From: Verrucomicrobiota bacterium
GTDB lineage: Bacteria > Verrucomicrobiota > Verrucomicrobiia > Limisphaerales > UBA9464
Direction of reading: 5' to 3'
NCBI GenBank assembly: GCA_026397675.1
Contig: JAPLUH010000206.1
Coordinates: forward strand, 1-5,518
DNA length: 5,518 bases
The position numbers were made by a program, and so were the translations under genes. This document shows, one piece after another, positions 1-5,518 of the stretch. The notes beneath the pieces are model-generated. The model did no database searches. It saw nothing but the letters and a program-made list of their open reading frames with translations, and was not told the origin of the DNA. Within the stretch, counting starts at the first letter, position 1, and each line of letters begins with the position of its first letter.

Positions 1-531
1 TTGTTGCACCTACACGCTCGCCGGCCGGATCTCCGGTTCCGATTCCTCGGGAAGGAGACTCCTGCGTTGCTGCAATTGGCCCAGGATGTACGCGCGGCCG
101 CTCCGGGGATCCGCATTGAAATGACCGGCTTCATTCCGTACCACCGAATGGCCGAGGCCTTGGGTGGGGCTTCCGTGGGGATGGTCCCTTATGAGGAATC
201 TCAAGGGGTGCACTGCGCCTTCGTCGCCAAGGCCGTCGAATACTTGGGCTGCGGGATTCCCTGCGTCAGCACTCCTCTAGAAACTCTTTCCCGCTACTTC
301 GCCGACGAACCGGCGATCCGGTTCTCCGGTTGGACGGGCCAATCCTTCGCTGAGAACGTGCTGGCCCTCCTCGCTCTTCCTGCGAAGGAACGCCGGGCCC
401 TCGGTCTCTCGGCGGCCGCTCGAGTCGCCGCCCGGCTCGACTGGAATGTCATCGCCACCCAGGCCGCCGACTTCATCGAGCAGCAAGCAGGCCTTCCCAA
501 AAGCAGTTGCCAAGCGGCCGGTCCGGTTTGA
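1..531 (+). CDS. Glycosyltransferase, C-terminal part (GT-B/GT4-like), 5' truncated by window edge
   Basis: The frame is open from the first base, and the TTG there is more likely an internal Leu codon than a start, so only the last 176 residues are seen. They match the C-terminal nucleotide-sugar-binding lobe of GT4-type glycosyltransferases: a 'DLRFRFLGK' strand near residues 10-18, 'IEMTGFIPYHRMAEAL' (39-54), 'GMVPYEES' (60-67), and the hallmark segment 'KAVEYLGCGIPCVST' (77-91), where Glu80 corresponds to the second Glu of the EX7E motif. The position of the first Glu is Cys72, a change found in some GT4 subfamilies. The role is inferred to be transfer of a sugar from an activated donor onto a glycan or lipid acceptor at the cytoplasmic face. 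Donor and acceptor cannot be told because the N-terminal acceptor domain is missing. The TGA ends 15 bp before lipA, so co-transcription is likely. Confidence 0.8.
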   Translation: MLHLHARRPDLRFRFLGKETPALLQLAQDVRAAAPGIRIEMTGFIPYHRMAEALGGASVGMVPYEESQGVHCAFVAKAVEYLGCGIPCVSTPLETLSRYFADEPAIRFSGWTGQSFAENVLALLALPAKERRALGLSAAARVAARLDWNVIATQAADFIEQQAGLPKSSCQAAGPV

Positions 532-536
532 GCTTC

Positions 537-540
537 AAGG
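537..540 (+). promoter_or_regulatory. Probable ribosome binding site of lipA (AAGG)
   Basis: AAGG lies 6 nt before the ATG at 547, in the 15-bp gap after the glycosyltransferase stop. In-frame ATGs at 568 and 580 have no comparable purine-rich site, so this element favours the 547 start. The match to Shine-Dalgarno is short. Confidence 0.45.
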
Positions 541-546
541 CTGTCG

Positions 547-1464
547 ATGAGTTCGTGTTCTTCAACGATGGCGGCCCCGATGGCCGCGATCCCATTACTT
601 CCTAGGCGCCGTCTGCCCGATTGGCTGAAGGTGCAGCTGCCCACTTCGAGTGCCTTCACGGCTACGCGCACGCTGCTCGATGGCTTGGGCCTCCATACGG
701 TGTGCGAGAGCGCCAAGTGCCCCAATCATTGGGAGTGCTGGAGCAAGGGCACGGCCACCTTCATGATCGCGGGAGATCGTTGCACCCGCGCCTGCGGATT
801 CTGCGCGGTCTCGACGGCCAAACCACTGGCCTTGGAACAGGATGAGCCTCAGCGAGTCGCCGAGGCCACCCGTCGCATGGGACTCAAGCATGTGGTGATC
901 ACCGCCGTGGCTCGGGATGACCTCCAAGACGGCGGAGCCGAACATTTCCGCCGCACCATCGAAGCGGTCCGAGATCTTAATCCTGGAATCGTCGTCGAGG
1001 TGTTGACTCCCGATTTCCTAGACCGTGATGACGCGATCGATTCGGTCCTCGCGGCTCGGCCAGACATCTTCAACCACAACCTTGAGACCATTCGCCGTCT
1101 GACTCCTTCGGTGCGCCATCGTGCCACTTATGAGCGGTCCCTCCGCGTACTGACCAAAGTCAAAGACCGCCTGGGCGCCAAGATTCACACCAAATCGGGC
1201 ATGATGCTCGGGCTGGGAGAAACGCAGGAAGAAGTGCTGGAAGCCATGCGAGACCTCCGCCAAGCCCACTGCGATATTCTCACTCTGGGACAATACCTGC
1301 AACCGACCCTCAAGCACCTGCCGGTGGTGGACTTCATTCCTCCGGCCGTTTTCGACACGCTCCGGCGTGAGGGTGATGCCATGGGATTCACCCATGTGGC
1401 CTCGGGTCCTTTAGTTCGCAGTTCGTATCATGCCGACGAATTCTCACCCATCCCACCTGCATGA
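547..1464 (+). CDS. lipA: Lipoyl synthase (radical SAM, two 4Fe-4S clusters)
   Basis: Inserts two sulfur atoms at C6 and C8 of protein-bound octanoyl groups, making the lipoyl cofactor of 2-oxoacid dehydrogenases and the glycine cleavage H protein; cytoplasmic. All diagnostic parts are visible in 305 residues. The auxiliary-cluster motif CX4CX5C is at Cys53, Cys58, Cys64 ('CESAKCPNHWEC'). The radical SAM CX3CX2C is at Cys79, Cys83, Cys86 ('CTRACGFC'). 'VARDDLQDGGAEHF' is typical of the family, and the C-terminal 'RSSYHAD' (from 291) carries the Ser that ligates the auxiliary cluster. Length is normal for bacterial LipA. The start at 547 is supported by AAGG; M8 (568) and M12 (580) are alternatives, since the first 15 residues are Ser/Ala-rich and poorly conserved. 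No lipB or lplA is in the window. The stop overlaps the next start as ATGA. Confidence 0.97.
   Translation: MSSCSSTMAAPMAAIPLLPRRRLPDWLKVQLPTSSAFTATRTLLDGLGLHTVCESAKCPNHWECWSKGTATFMIAGDRCTRACGFCAVSTAKPLALEQDEPQRVAEATRRMGLKHVVITAVARDDLQDGGAEHFRRTIEAVRDLNPGIVVEVLTPDFLDRDDAIDSVLAARPDIFNHNLETIRRLTPSVRHRATYERSLRVLTKVKDRLGAKIHTKSGMMLGLGETQEEVLEAMRDLRQAHCDILTLGQYLQPTLKHLPVVDFIPPAVFDTLRREGDAMGFTHVASGPLVRSSYHADEFSPIPPA
1461..1464 (+). other. ATGA start/stop overlap between lipA and SGNH hydrolase
   Basis: The hydrolase ATG (1461-1463) shares bases with the lipA TGA (1462-1464). No Shine-Dalgarno-like sequence precedes it (the upstream bases are C-rich), which fits translation by ribosomes terminating on lipA. 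Confidence 0.8.
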
Positions 1465-2141
1465 GATTCTGGTTAGTTGCCTGGATCCCTCTACTGCTGA
1501 TCCTTCTGGTTCCTTTGAACGCCGCTGAATCGGCCTCCACCAACCGTTTTGAGCCGGAGGTTCTAAAATTTGAAGCCCTAGACCGAAGGGTCCCACCACC
1601 GCCACGACCCATTTTGTTCGTGGGCAGTTCTAGCATCCGATTGTGGACCCATTTGCCGACCTCGATCCACGGGCGGCCAGTGCTCAACCGCGGTTTTGGC
1701 GGTTCCCGTTTCAAGGATCTGCTCCGGTTCTTCAACCGTGTGGTGCTGCCCTATGGCCCCTCTGTAGTCGTGGTCTACGAAGGCGATAACGACTTGGCCG
1801 AAGGCCAAACTCCTGCGGAGATCGCTCAAGATCTGGCCGTGTTCTTGGAGCGAGCCGAAACCGAACTCCGGGGAACCTCGATCCTCTTGCTCACGGTGAA
1901 GCCGAGCCCATCACGGGTGCATCTTCTTGAAGTCCAATCGGAGTTCAACCGGCGGCTCAAACTCCTCCCGCAGTCTCATCCGCGTGTGCGCGTCATCGAC
2001 GTGGCCTCGCCGTTGCTCGACTCCCAGGGAAAACCCGATCCTCGATTCTTTGCCGCCGACCGCCTCCACCTCAACGCGGACGGTTACGAAGCGTGGCGAC
2101 AACCAGTTTTGGATGCCATCGAACTCAGCTTGAAGCGTTGA
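1461..2141 (+). CDS. Secreted SGNH/GDSL-family hydrolase (esterase/lipase-like)
   Basis: A 226-residue protein. Residues 1 to about 22-25 form a signal peptide: MRFW, a long Leu/Ile/Val core, then 'PLNAAESA' as the cleavage region; there is no lipobox Cys. The mature part shows the four SGNH blocks. Block I is 'FVGSSSIRLW' (53-62, nucleophile inferred as Ser57, with Ser replacing the Asp of GDS). Block II is 'NRGFGGS' (76-82, oxyanion Gly). Block III is 'EGDNDL' (107-112, oxyanion Asn110). Block V is 'DRLHLNADGY' (200-209, catalytic Asp200 and His203). It is expected to hydrolyse esters such as O-acetyl groups on glycans or lipids outside the cytoplasmic membrane; the substrate cannot be read from sequence. 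It is the last gene of the + strand group and its 3' end overlaps the convergent ATE-like gene. Family assignment is secure, specificity unknown. Confidence 0.9.
   Translation: MRFWLVAWIPLLLILLVPLNAAESASTNRFEPEVLKFEALDRRVPPPPRPILFVGSSSIRLWTHLPTSIHGRPVLNRGFGGSRFKDLLRFFNRVVLPYGPSVVVVYEGDNDLAEGQTPAEIAQDLAVFLERAETELRGTSILLLTVKPSPSRVHLLEVQSEFNRRLKLLPQSHPRVRVIDVASPLLDSQGKPDPRFFAADRLHLNADGYEAWRQPVLDAIELSLKR
2125..2141. other. 17-bp tail-to-tail overlap of convergent genes
   Basis: The + strand hydrolase stop (TGA 2139-2141) lies inside the last codons of the - strand ATE-like gene, whose TGA reads 2127-2125. There is no room for a separate terminator, so each transcript must read at least partly antisense into the other gene. 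Confidence 0.85.
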
Positions 2142-2928
2142 GCGAGATCCGGAATGGCGAAACGGCCGCAGCGGCCAACAAGCCGCCATCGAGAAACGCC
2201 TGATACTCCGGCGACTCCAACCGATGGGTTTCGGGCTGGGTCCGGAGCAGGTGCCGCAATTCATCCCGATTGCGCGACCATCGGTGCCCATTGAAAAATT
2301 CTATCGGCTCGAACTGAGTCTTATAGAGGGCCTTGTCTGTATAGCAGGTACCCAAGTGCAGGTGACCCAAACCACTTTCCTGAGCCCAAGCCACCGCCCT
2401 CGTCATCATGGCCATCCCGAGATGGCTGCCCGAATCGGACAAGTCATAGAACGCATAATAATAATAGGCCATGCGCGGCGGCTCGAGGTAGAGCAGAGCC
2501 ACTCCCCGTTCGGGTCCATCACCACCGCCGTCCCGGAACACCAGCACGTGGGAGATCACACGACCCGCTAGCAGTCGATCCAACCGGGCCGCGGGCATGA
2601 CACCGGAACCGAAGCGGGCCTCAGCAAAGGCCAACCAGGCCGCCCGGCGCTCCGGCGTCCAATCAAAGCGATCGCGGGGCACCAACTCGCACTGCAAATT
2701 TCCGACCTTACGCAGCACACGGCGGTTTTCGGAAGAGGCTCGCCATTCTCCCAGCGGCACCCGCAATTGGCGCCCCATGTAGAAGCGGGACAGATCGGGA
2801 GCCGATGGTAGAAATCCGGCTGCAAACAAATCCGCTGGGCTTTCTGTGGGTTCCGGGAATGCCCAGACCGCATACGGATAAACGTAGCGGCCGGGATCTG
2901 CGACCGCCTCGGAAAATACCAGCTTCAT
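2125..2928 (-). CDS. ATE/Bpt-like aminoacyl-tRNA-protein transferase homologue lacking the Cys cluster
   Basis: From ATG at 2928 this is 267 residues. ATE and Bpt enzymes move Arg or Leu from tRNA to protein N-termini (N-degron pathway) using a GNAT-like C-terminal fold. Matching features: 'LRVPLGEW' and 'RRVLRK' (52-74), like the 'RVPVAEF..S..RRV' of Bpt; 'YYYYAFYDLSDSGSHLG' (155-171); 'GLGHLHLGTCYTDKALYKTQF' broken across 186-206, with the family's LG and YK..F positions; and 'FFNGHRW' (211-217). Bpt normally has 'YxPxCxxCxxC' just before RVP; here the sequence is 'FYMGRQLRVPL' (49-59), so the cysteine loop looks deleted, and the N-terminal CSYL-type Cys is absent too. A TTG at 3015 would add 29 residues, but these span a perfect hairpin and look non-homologous, so 2928 is preferred even though no clear RBS precedes it. 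True transferase activity is uncertain; a GNAT-type acyltransferase with another substrate is possible. Confidence 0.75.
   Translation of the reverse strand: MKLVFSEAVADPGRYVYPYAVWAFPEPTESPADLFAAGFLPSAPDLSRFYMGRQLRVPLGEWRASSENRRVLRKVGNLQCELVPRDRFDWTPERRAAWLAFAEARFGSGVMPAARLDRLLAGRVISHVLVFRDGGGDGPERGVALLYLEPPRMAYYYYAFYDLSDSGSHLGMAMMTRAVAWAQESGLGHLHLGTCYTDKALYKTQFEPIEFFNGHRWSRNRDELRHLLRTQPETHRLESPEYQAFLDGGLLAAAAVSPFRISLNASS
2455..2466 (-). repeat. (TAT)4 microsatellite coding four Tyr
   Basis: Four identical TAT codons encode Tyr155-158 in the ATE-like protein, reading (ATA)4 on the + strand. It is an AT-rich triplet run in GC-rich surroundings. Slippage would only add or remove Tyr, not shift the frame. 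Confidence 0.6.
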
Positions 2929-2957
2929 TAGGAAAGTGATGAGTCTGGCACCCGTCA

Positions 2958-3002
2958 CCGAGCCAAGACCCCGTCGCCTGGAAGGGAGGGGTCTTGGCTC
3001 GG
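2958..3002 (-). terminator. Perfect 15-bp hairpin after the beta-helix gene (terminator-like, no U tract)
   Basis: Arms 2958-2972 and 2988-3002 are exact reverse complements (15 of 15 pairs, including four consecutive G-C pairs next to the loop), around a 15-nt loop. The loop may add three further pairs (2977-2979 with 2983-2985). On the - strand it begins 15 nt after the TGA at 3018 and ends 29 nt before the ATG at 2928. The downstream - strand sequence (TGACGGGTGCC) has no T run, so it is not a classical intrinsic terminator. It may instead protect the 3' end, act with a protein factor, or sit in the leader of the ATE-like gene. Confidence 0.55.
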
Positions 3003-3017
3003 CCAACGGGAACAACG

Positions 3018-5518
3018 TCAGTTTCCGCTGATGCGGAAGAAGGCCGCACTGTTGGTGACCGGCACCGTGGTCTTTAAGTCATTGGTCGTGAGCAAATTCT
3101 GCCATGGGCCATCCAAGGCACCCCGAACCTGCACGCTGTAAGGCGGCAGGCCTCCGGTCCAAGAAAGTCCGAGCGTGTTGCCCGTGAGGGTCACCGCCAC
3201 TCGGATGGGCGTCGTCGGCACTTCGAAGCCTCCCAAGATGGCCGAGAACGGAGACGTCACAGCGGCTACCGGCACAGCAATCGTTGTATCGGTTGCGGCC
3301 ACCGCATCCAGAACGTAGCTGGCCGAGACGGTGATTCGCTTCAAATCCGCGGCACTCATGGCCAGTCCGGTCAAATCAATGTCCACCAATCCCCCGTCCA
3401 TCGAGGCGTCCAAGGTCACTTGCTTCACGTGTTTAAGACTTTGAACCGAGCCGTTGGGGTATGCCTCTGAGGTCGCCGTCAAACCCGACGGATCCGCCAA
3501 AGCCACATCCAACTGAATACCTCCCGTCGCATAACTTGGGTTGCGCGCTGGCACCCGAACCGAAAGCGTGGTGACGGTCGAATTAGTCTGGATCACCGGC
3601 CGGACTTCACCGGTCGGTTCGGCCAGAGCCAATCCATAGAATTTGTCGACCGCCAGGCCGCTCGAGGCGTCCCACGGAGCACTGCCGACATTTCCGGATA
3701 ACACATTGCCGCGAAAGACGACTCGTGCCGGCTGGTCCGCTGTCCCGTTGCTGCCGTGGAAACGAATCATCGGGGCACTCATCCCGGACAACGTGTTGGC
3801 TTCCAATGCATCGGATTCGGCCGGCCCGCTGAAGTCAGAACCCACCCGGAGGGTCGAATAGCTCCGGACCGTGGTGAGGCTAATCGGGGTCGGATTTTTA
3901 AAGAGCACCGATCCCGACGGTCCGTATCCAAAAGAGTTTCCGGCCATGACCACGCCGGTCGCCGTGCGCCAAAACTCCACCAACACATCATAATTGAGCG
4001 GCCCAAAATAATTCCGCTCGTTGGCGTCGTTGATGCCGTCCCCGTCGGTTCCAATGAGCATGAAATGGCCTCGTCCGTTCTCAATGGCTTCCATGTCGGT
4101 GAATTGCCCGAGATAGCCCGCCACTTGCGAATAATCGAAGACCGACCCATTGGGGAGATAGTTGAAGCGGTTGCCTGAAATCCGAGCATTGGGAGTCTCC
4201 AAATGGACGGCCAACAATTGCCCAGTGATCAGGTTGTGTTCTGCCAAATCCCCGAAACCGTCTGAATCGGTGCCGATCACCAATCCCTCGGAGGTGATAT
4301 CATTGTCCCACTTGAAGGAAGCCACTGCGGCACGACCACCGCGAACTCCCAGAGCCGTGGGTTTGGCCGGATCAACGCCGAACCAGCAACCTTGGATACG
4401 GGCCTCGGTCGAAGACCCTACCAACGCCACGCCATAGATAAACGGGTCTTCAGCGGAATCGCCACCGGTCGCACTCAGCACGGCCACACCACGAAGGGTG
4501 AAGTTACGAGAATTGAGAATCGGTAACATCGCGCTCTCGCTGTCTCCAAACCCATGATCTCCGTAGTCGGTCAGTGCGAAGCGACCCCCGGCCCGTGAAT
4601 CGAGAACAATCCGCAATTGGGCGGTGTCGGAACCCTGAAGGACATTGGTGTTGGCCGAAGCTCCCGGTTGGCTCAAGCCATCGATCAACACGTTGTCGGC
4701 CTGGATGATCGGATAACCCAAGGTCGGTGTGACCAGATAGTGCGGCCCAGCACCAGGGATATTGAAGGTAATGCGGTCATTGGAGCGAACGTCTTTGAGC
4801 GCCTCCGCCAGAGAGGTTTTCCCATCACCCGCCGGAGAGGCGTTGTCGGCGGTGTTGACCACCACGGTGCGCACCGTTTCAACGCGAAGATTGTCGATGA
4901 GCAGCCAACTTTCCCCCTTCACCTCGGCCACGCCTGCAAAGGGATCCATGTAGCCCACCATCACTCGCCCGGATTTCCAGGGACTCGTGTTAGTGCGACG
5001 GCTGATGATCCGCCCATCGATCTTCCAGGTAATCACGTCACCCACCTGACTCACTTCGACCTGGACCCACCGCTTACCCAGGACACCTGGGGCCTCGAAC
5101 CGCGGTGACGGAAACTGGGTTCGAAGGAAGGGCTCGTTGCCATCGTCATCCGGGTTACCATTGCCGTCGCGGTCTGGAACCCCCGCGGCTTCGCCTTCCA
5201 GGTAACGACTGGCTTGTCCGGCCTGTCCTTCCCAGCTTTGAAGACCCCGCGCTGCGCCATCGTCTCCGACAACCCCAAACCAGAGGCCATCACTGCCGCT
5301 CCCGCCTACGGCCTCGGCCGCGAAATCCTCTCGCTGCTCCGCTCCCGACAGCACGCCCCAGTTGACCAAATCTCCCGAGTGGTTCAAACCGAACGTCAGG
5401 AACTCAGAGGTTCCGACTCCACTGTCTGCAAAGGACGCATGGTTCAAGAAGGCGTCGAACTTAAGAACATAGTCTCCGGAAAAATTCGCGGTCTTCGGGT
5501 AAAGACTCAGGGCAAAGC
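3018..5518 (-). CDS. Large modular secreted-type protein: jelly-roll + CSLREA-like beta-helix, N-terminus off window
   Basis: Codons stay open to the window edge: upstream of the TTG at 5447 the frame continues with 23 sense codons including 'NFSGDYVLKFDAF', clearly homologous domain sequence, so the gene is 5' partial (832 codons seen) and the TTG is not the start. Residues below count that TTG as 1. Up to about 191: concanavalin/LamG-like jelly-roll ('GTSEFLTFG', 'WVQVEVSQVGDVITWKIDG', 'VGYMDPF', 'LLIDNLRVE') with an Asp-rich loop at 92-105. Residues 195-270: CSLREA-like entry ('TSLAEAL', 'DRITFNIPGAGPHYLV', 'NVLIDGLSQPGAS'). About 271-600: right-handed beta-helix with three long repeats. 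About 617-722: beta-sandwich. Residues 747-809: C-terminal module with 'LSWTGGLPPYSVQ' and 'AFFRISGN'. No catalytic motif is recognised; a surface or exported structural, adhesive or glycan-binding role is inferred. The signal peptide would lie outside the window. Confidence 0.85.
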   Translation of the reverse strand, partial: FALSLYPKTANFSGDYVLKFDAFLNHASFADSGVGTSEFLTFGLNHSGDLVNWGVLSGAEQREDFAAEAVGGSGSDGLWFGVVGDDGAARGLQSWEGQAGQASRYLEGEAAGVPDRDGNGNPDDDGNEPFLRTQFPSPRFEAPGVLGKRWVQVEVSQVGDVITWKIDGRIISRRTNTSPWKSGRVMVGYMDPFAGVAEVKGESWLLIDNLRVETVRTVVVNTADNASPAGDGKTSLAEALKDVRSNDRITFNIPGAGPHYLVTPTLGYPIIQADNVLIDGLSQPGASANTNVLQGSDTAQLRIVLDSRAGGRFALTDYGDHGFGDSESAMLPILNSRNFTLRGVAVLSATGGDSAEDPFIYGVALVGSSTEARIQGCWFGVDPAKPTALGVRGGRAAVASFKWDNDITSEGLVIGTDSDGFGDLAEHNLITGQLLAVHLETPNARISGNRFNYLPNGSVFDYSQVAGYLGQFTDMEAIENGRGHFMLIGTDGDGINDANERNYFGPLNYDVLVEFWRTATGVVMAGNSFGYGPSGSVLFKNPTPISLTTVRSYSTLRVGSDFSGPAESDALEANTLSGMSAPMIRFHGSNGTADQPARVVFRGNVLSGNVGSAPWDASSGLAVDKFYGLALAEPTGEVRPVIQTNSTVTTLSVRVPARNPSYATGGIQLDVALADPSGLTATSEAYPNGSVQSLKHVKQVTLDASMDGGLVDIDLTGLAMSAADLKRITVSASYVLDAVAATDTTIAVPVAAVTSPFSAILGGFEVPTTPIRVAVTLTGNTLGLSWTGGLPPYSVQVRGALDGPWQNLLTTNDLKTTVPVTNSAAFFRISGN
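3021..3209 (-). other. C-terminal module of the beta-helix protein (possible sorting/surface domain)
   Basis: Residues 747-809 form a small all-beta segment: 'TLGLSWTGGLPPYSVQVR', then 'PWQNLL', a Thr-rich stretch and the terminal 'AFFRISGN'. From memory, similar tails (LSWTGG..P..VQ ... W ... FFRV.G) end many large exported Verrucomicrobiota proteins. There is no PEP-CTERM (PEP plus TM plus Arg) tail and no transmembrane segment. A role in export or surface attachment is a guess. Confidence 0.4.
3726..4403 (-). repeat. Three tandem ~75-residue beta-helix repeats
   Basis: Within the large protein, units begin at about residues 349, 421 and 499. Each opens with a turn of the 'ISGN' type ('IQGCWFGVDP', 'ISGNRFNYLP', 'MAGNSFGYGP'; next rung 'FRGNVLSGN' at 578). 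Each then carries an Asp-rich element: 'IGTDSDGFGDLAEHN' (391), 'IGTDGDGINDANERN' (465) and a decayed 'VGSDFSGPAESDALEAN' (535). Spacings are 72, 78 and 77 residues for the turns, and 74 and 70 for the Asp elements. The DNA has diverged, so this is an old protein-level duplication. Confidence 0.75.
5133..5174 (-). other. Asp-rich, calcium-loop-like insertion in the jelly-roll domain
   Basis: Residues 92-105 of the large protein read 'DRDGNGNPDDDGNE', resembling the DxDGxGxxD loops of thrombospondin type 3 and dockerin repeats. It lies between jelly-roll strands. Calcium binding is inferred from acidic spacing only. Confidence 0.5.

Noticed and set aside
294..725. Long - strand open frame across the glycosyltransferase-lipA junction (143 codons)
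   Set aside because: Antisense to two well-supported genes, with an Arg/Ala/Ser-rich product typical of shadow frames in GC-rich DNA.
2164..2176. Palindrome GGCCGC-A-GCGGCC
   Set aside because: It lies in Ala codons near the end of the ATE-like gene and has a 1-nt spacer, too short for a stable terminator loop; expected by chance in GC-rich coding DNA.
2455..2466. (ATA)4 tract as a phase-variation switch
   Set aside because: A triplet repeat cannot shift the frame, and Tyr residues at this place before FYD fit the protein family, so selection on protein sequence explains it.
2929..3015. 29-residue N-terminal extension of the ATE-like protein from a TTG at 3015
   Set aside because: It would encode the two arms of the perfect hairpin, is Arg/Pro/Gly-rich, and precedes the point where family-like sequence begins (MKLVFSEAV). 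The ATG at 2928 is preferred.
3756..4178. + strand open frame of 140 codons inside the beta-helix gene
   Set aside because: Antisense to the conserved repeat region, rich in Arg/His/Pro, with no recognisable domain.
5445..5447. TTG as start codon of the large beta-helix protein
   Set aside because: The frame stays open upstream to the window edge and the 23 extra codons encode homologous jelly-roll sequence (NFSGDYVLKFDAF), so the gene is simply cut by the window.
1..5518. Defence system, CRISPR, transposon, toxin-antitoxin or prophage content
   Set aside because: No direct-repeat/spacer array, transposase, nuclease, integrase or paired small toxin-antitoxin frames were seen; the genes are metabolic, envelope or exported types.

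Overview
The window is about 60% GC and almost entirely coding. It holds five genes: three on the + strand (1-2141) converging on two on the - strand (5518-2125). I see no tRNA, rRNA, CRISPR array, insertion sequence or phage gene. The best guess for the source is a Verrucomicrobiota bacterium of the Pedosphaera/Limisphaerales type. This is an inference from two things: the large secreted-type protein, which joins a jelly-roll domain, a CSLREA-like beta-helix and a short C-terminal module ending in 'AFFRISGN', and the company of a GSSSIR-type SGNH hydrolase. There is no 16S or similar marker to confirm it.

Left half (+ strand): the C-terminal part of a GT-B/GT4-type glycosyltransferase (cut by the window edge) is followed after 15 bp by lipA (lipoyl synthase, all six cluster cysteines and the RSSY motif present). 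An ATGA overlap then leads into a secreted SGNH/GDSL hydrolase. The spacing suggests one transcript with translational coupling, although the three activities (sugar transfer, lipoate biosynthesis, extracytoplasmic ester hydrolysis) do not form an obvious pathway. No promoter is visible; it presumably lies upstream of the window.

Middle: the hydrolase gene and a - strand gene overlap tail to tail by 17 bp. The - strand gene encodes a divergent homologue of arginyl/leucyl-tRNA-protein transferases (ATE/Bpt family). It keeps the C-terminal fold signature but has lost the family's N-terminal cysteine cluster. Upstream of its preferred start is a perfect 15-bp hairpin without a U tract, which sits just after the stop codon of the next gene.

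Right half (- strand): a very large open frame, 832 codons visible and running off the window edge. It encodes a modular, probably secreted or surface protein: jelly-roll (lectin/glucanase-like) domain with an Asp-rich loop, CSLREA-like entry into a right-handed beta-helix, three repeats of about 75 residues, a beta-sandwich and a short C-terminal module.

Nothing here is clearly a new multi-gene system. The items most worth a second look are the cysteine-less ATE/Bpt homologue, the hairpin, and the repeat and C-terminal module architecture of the large protein.
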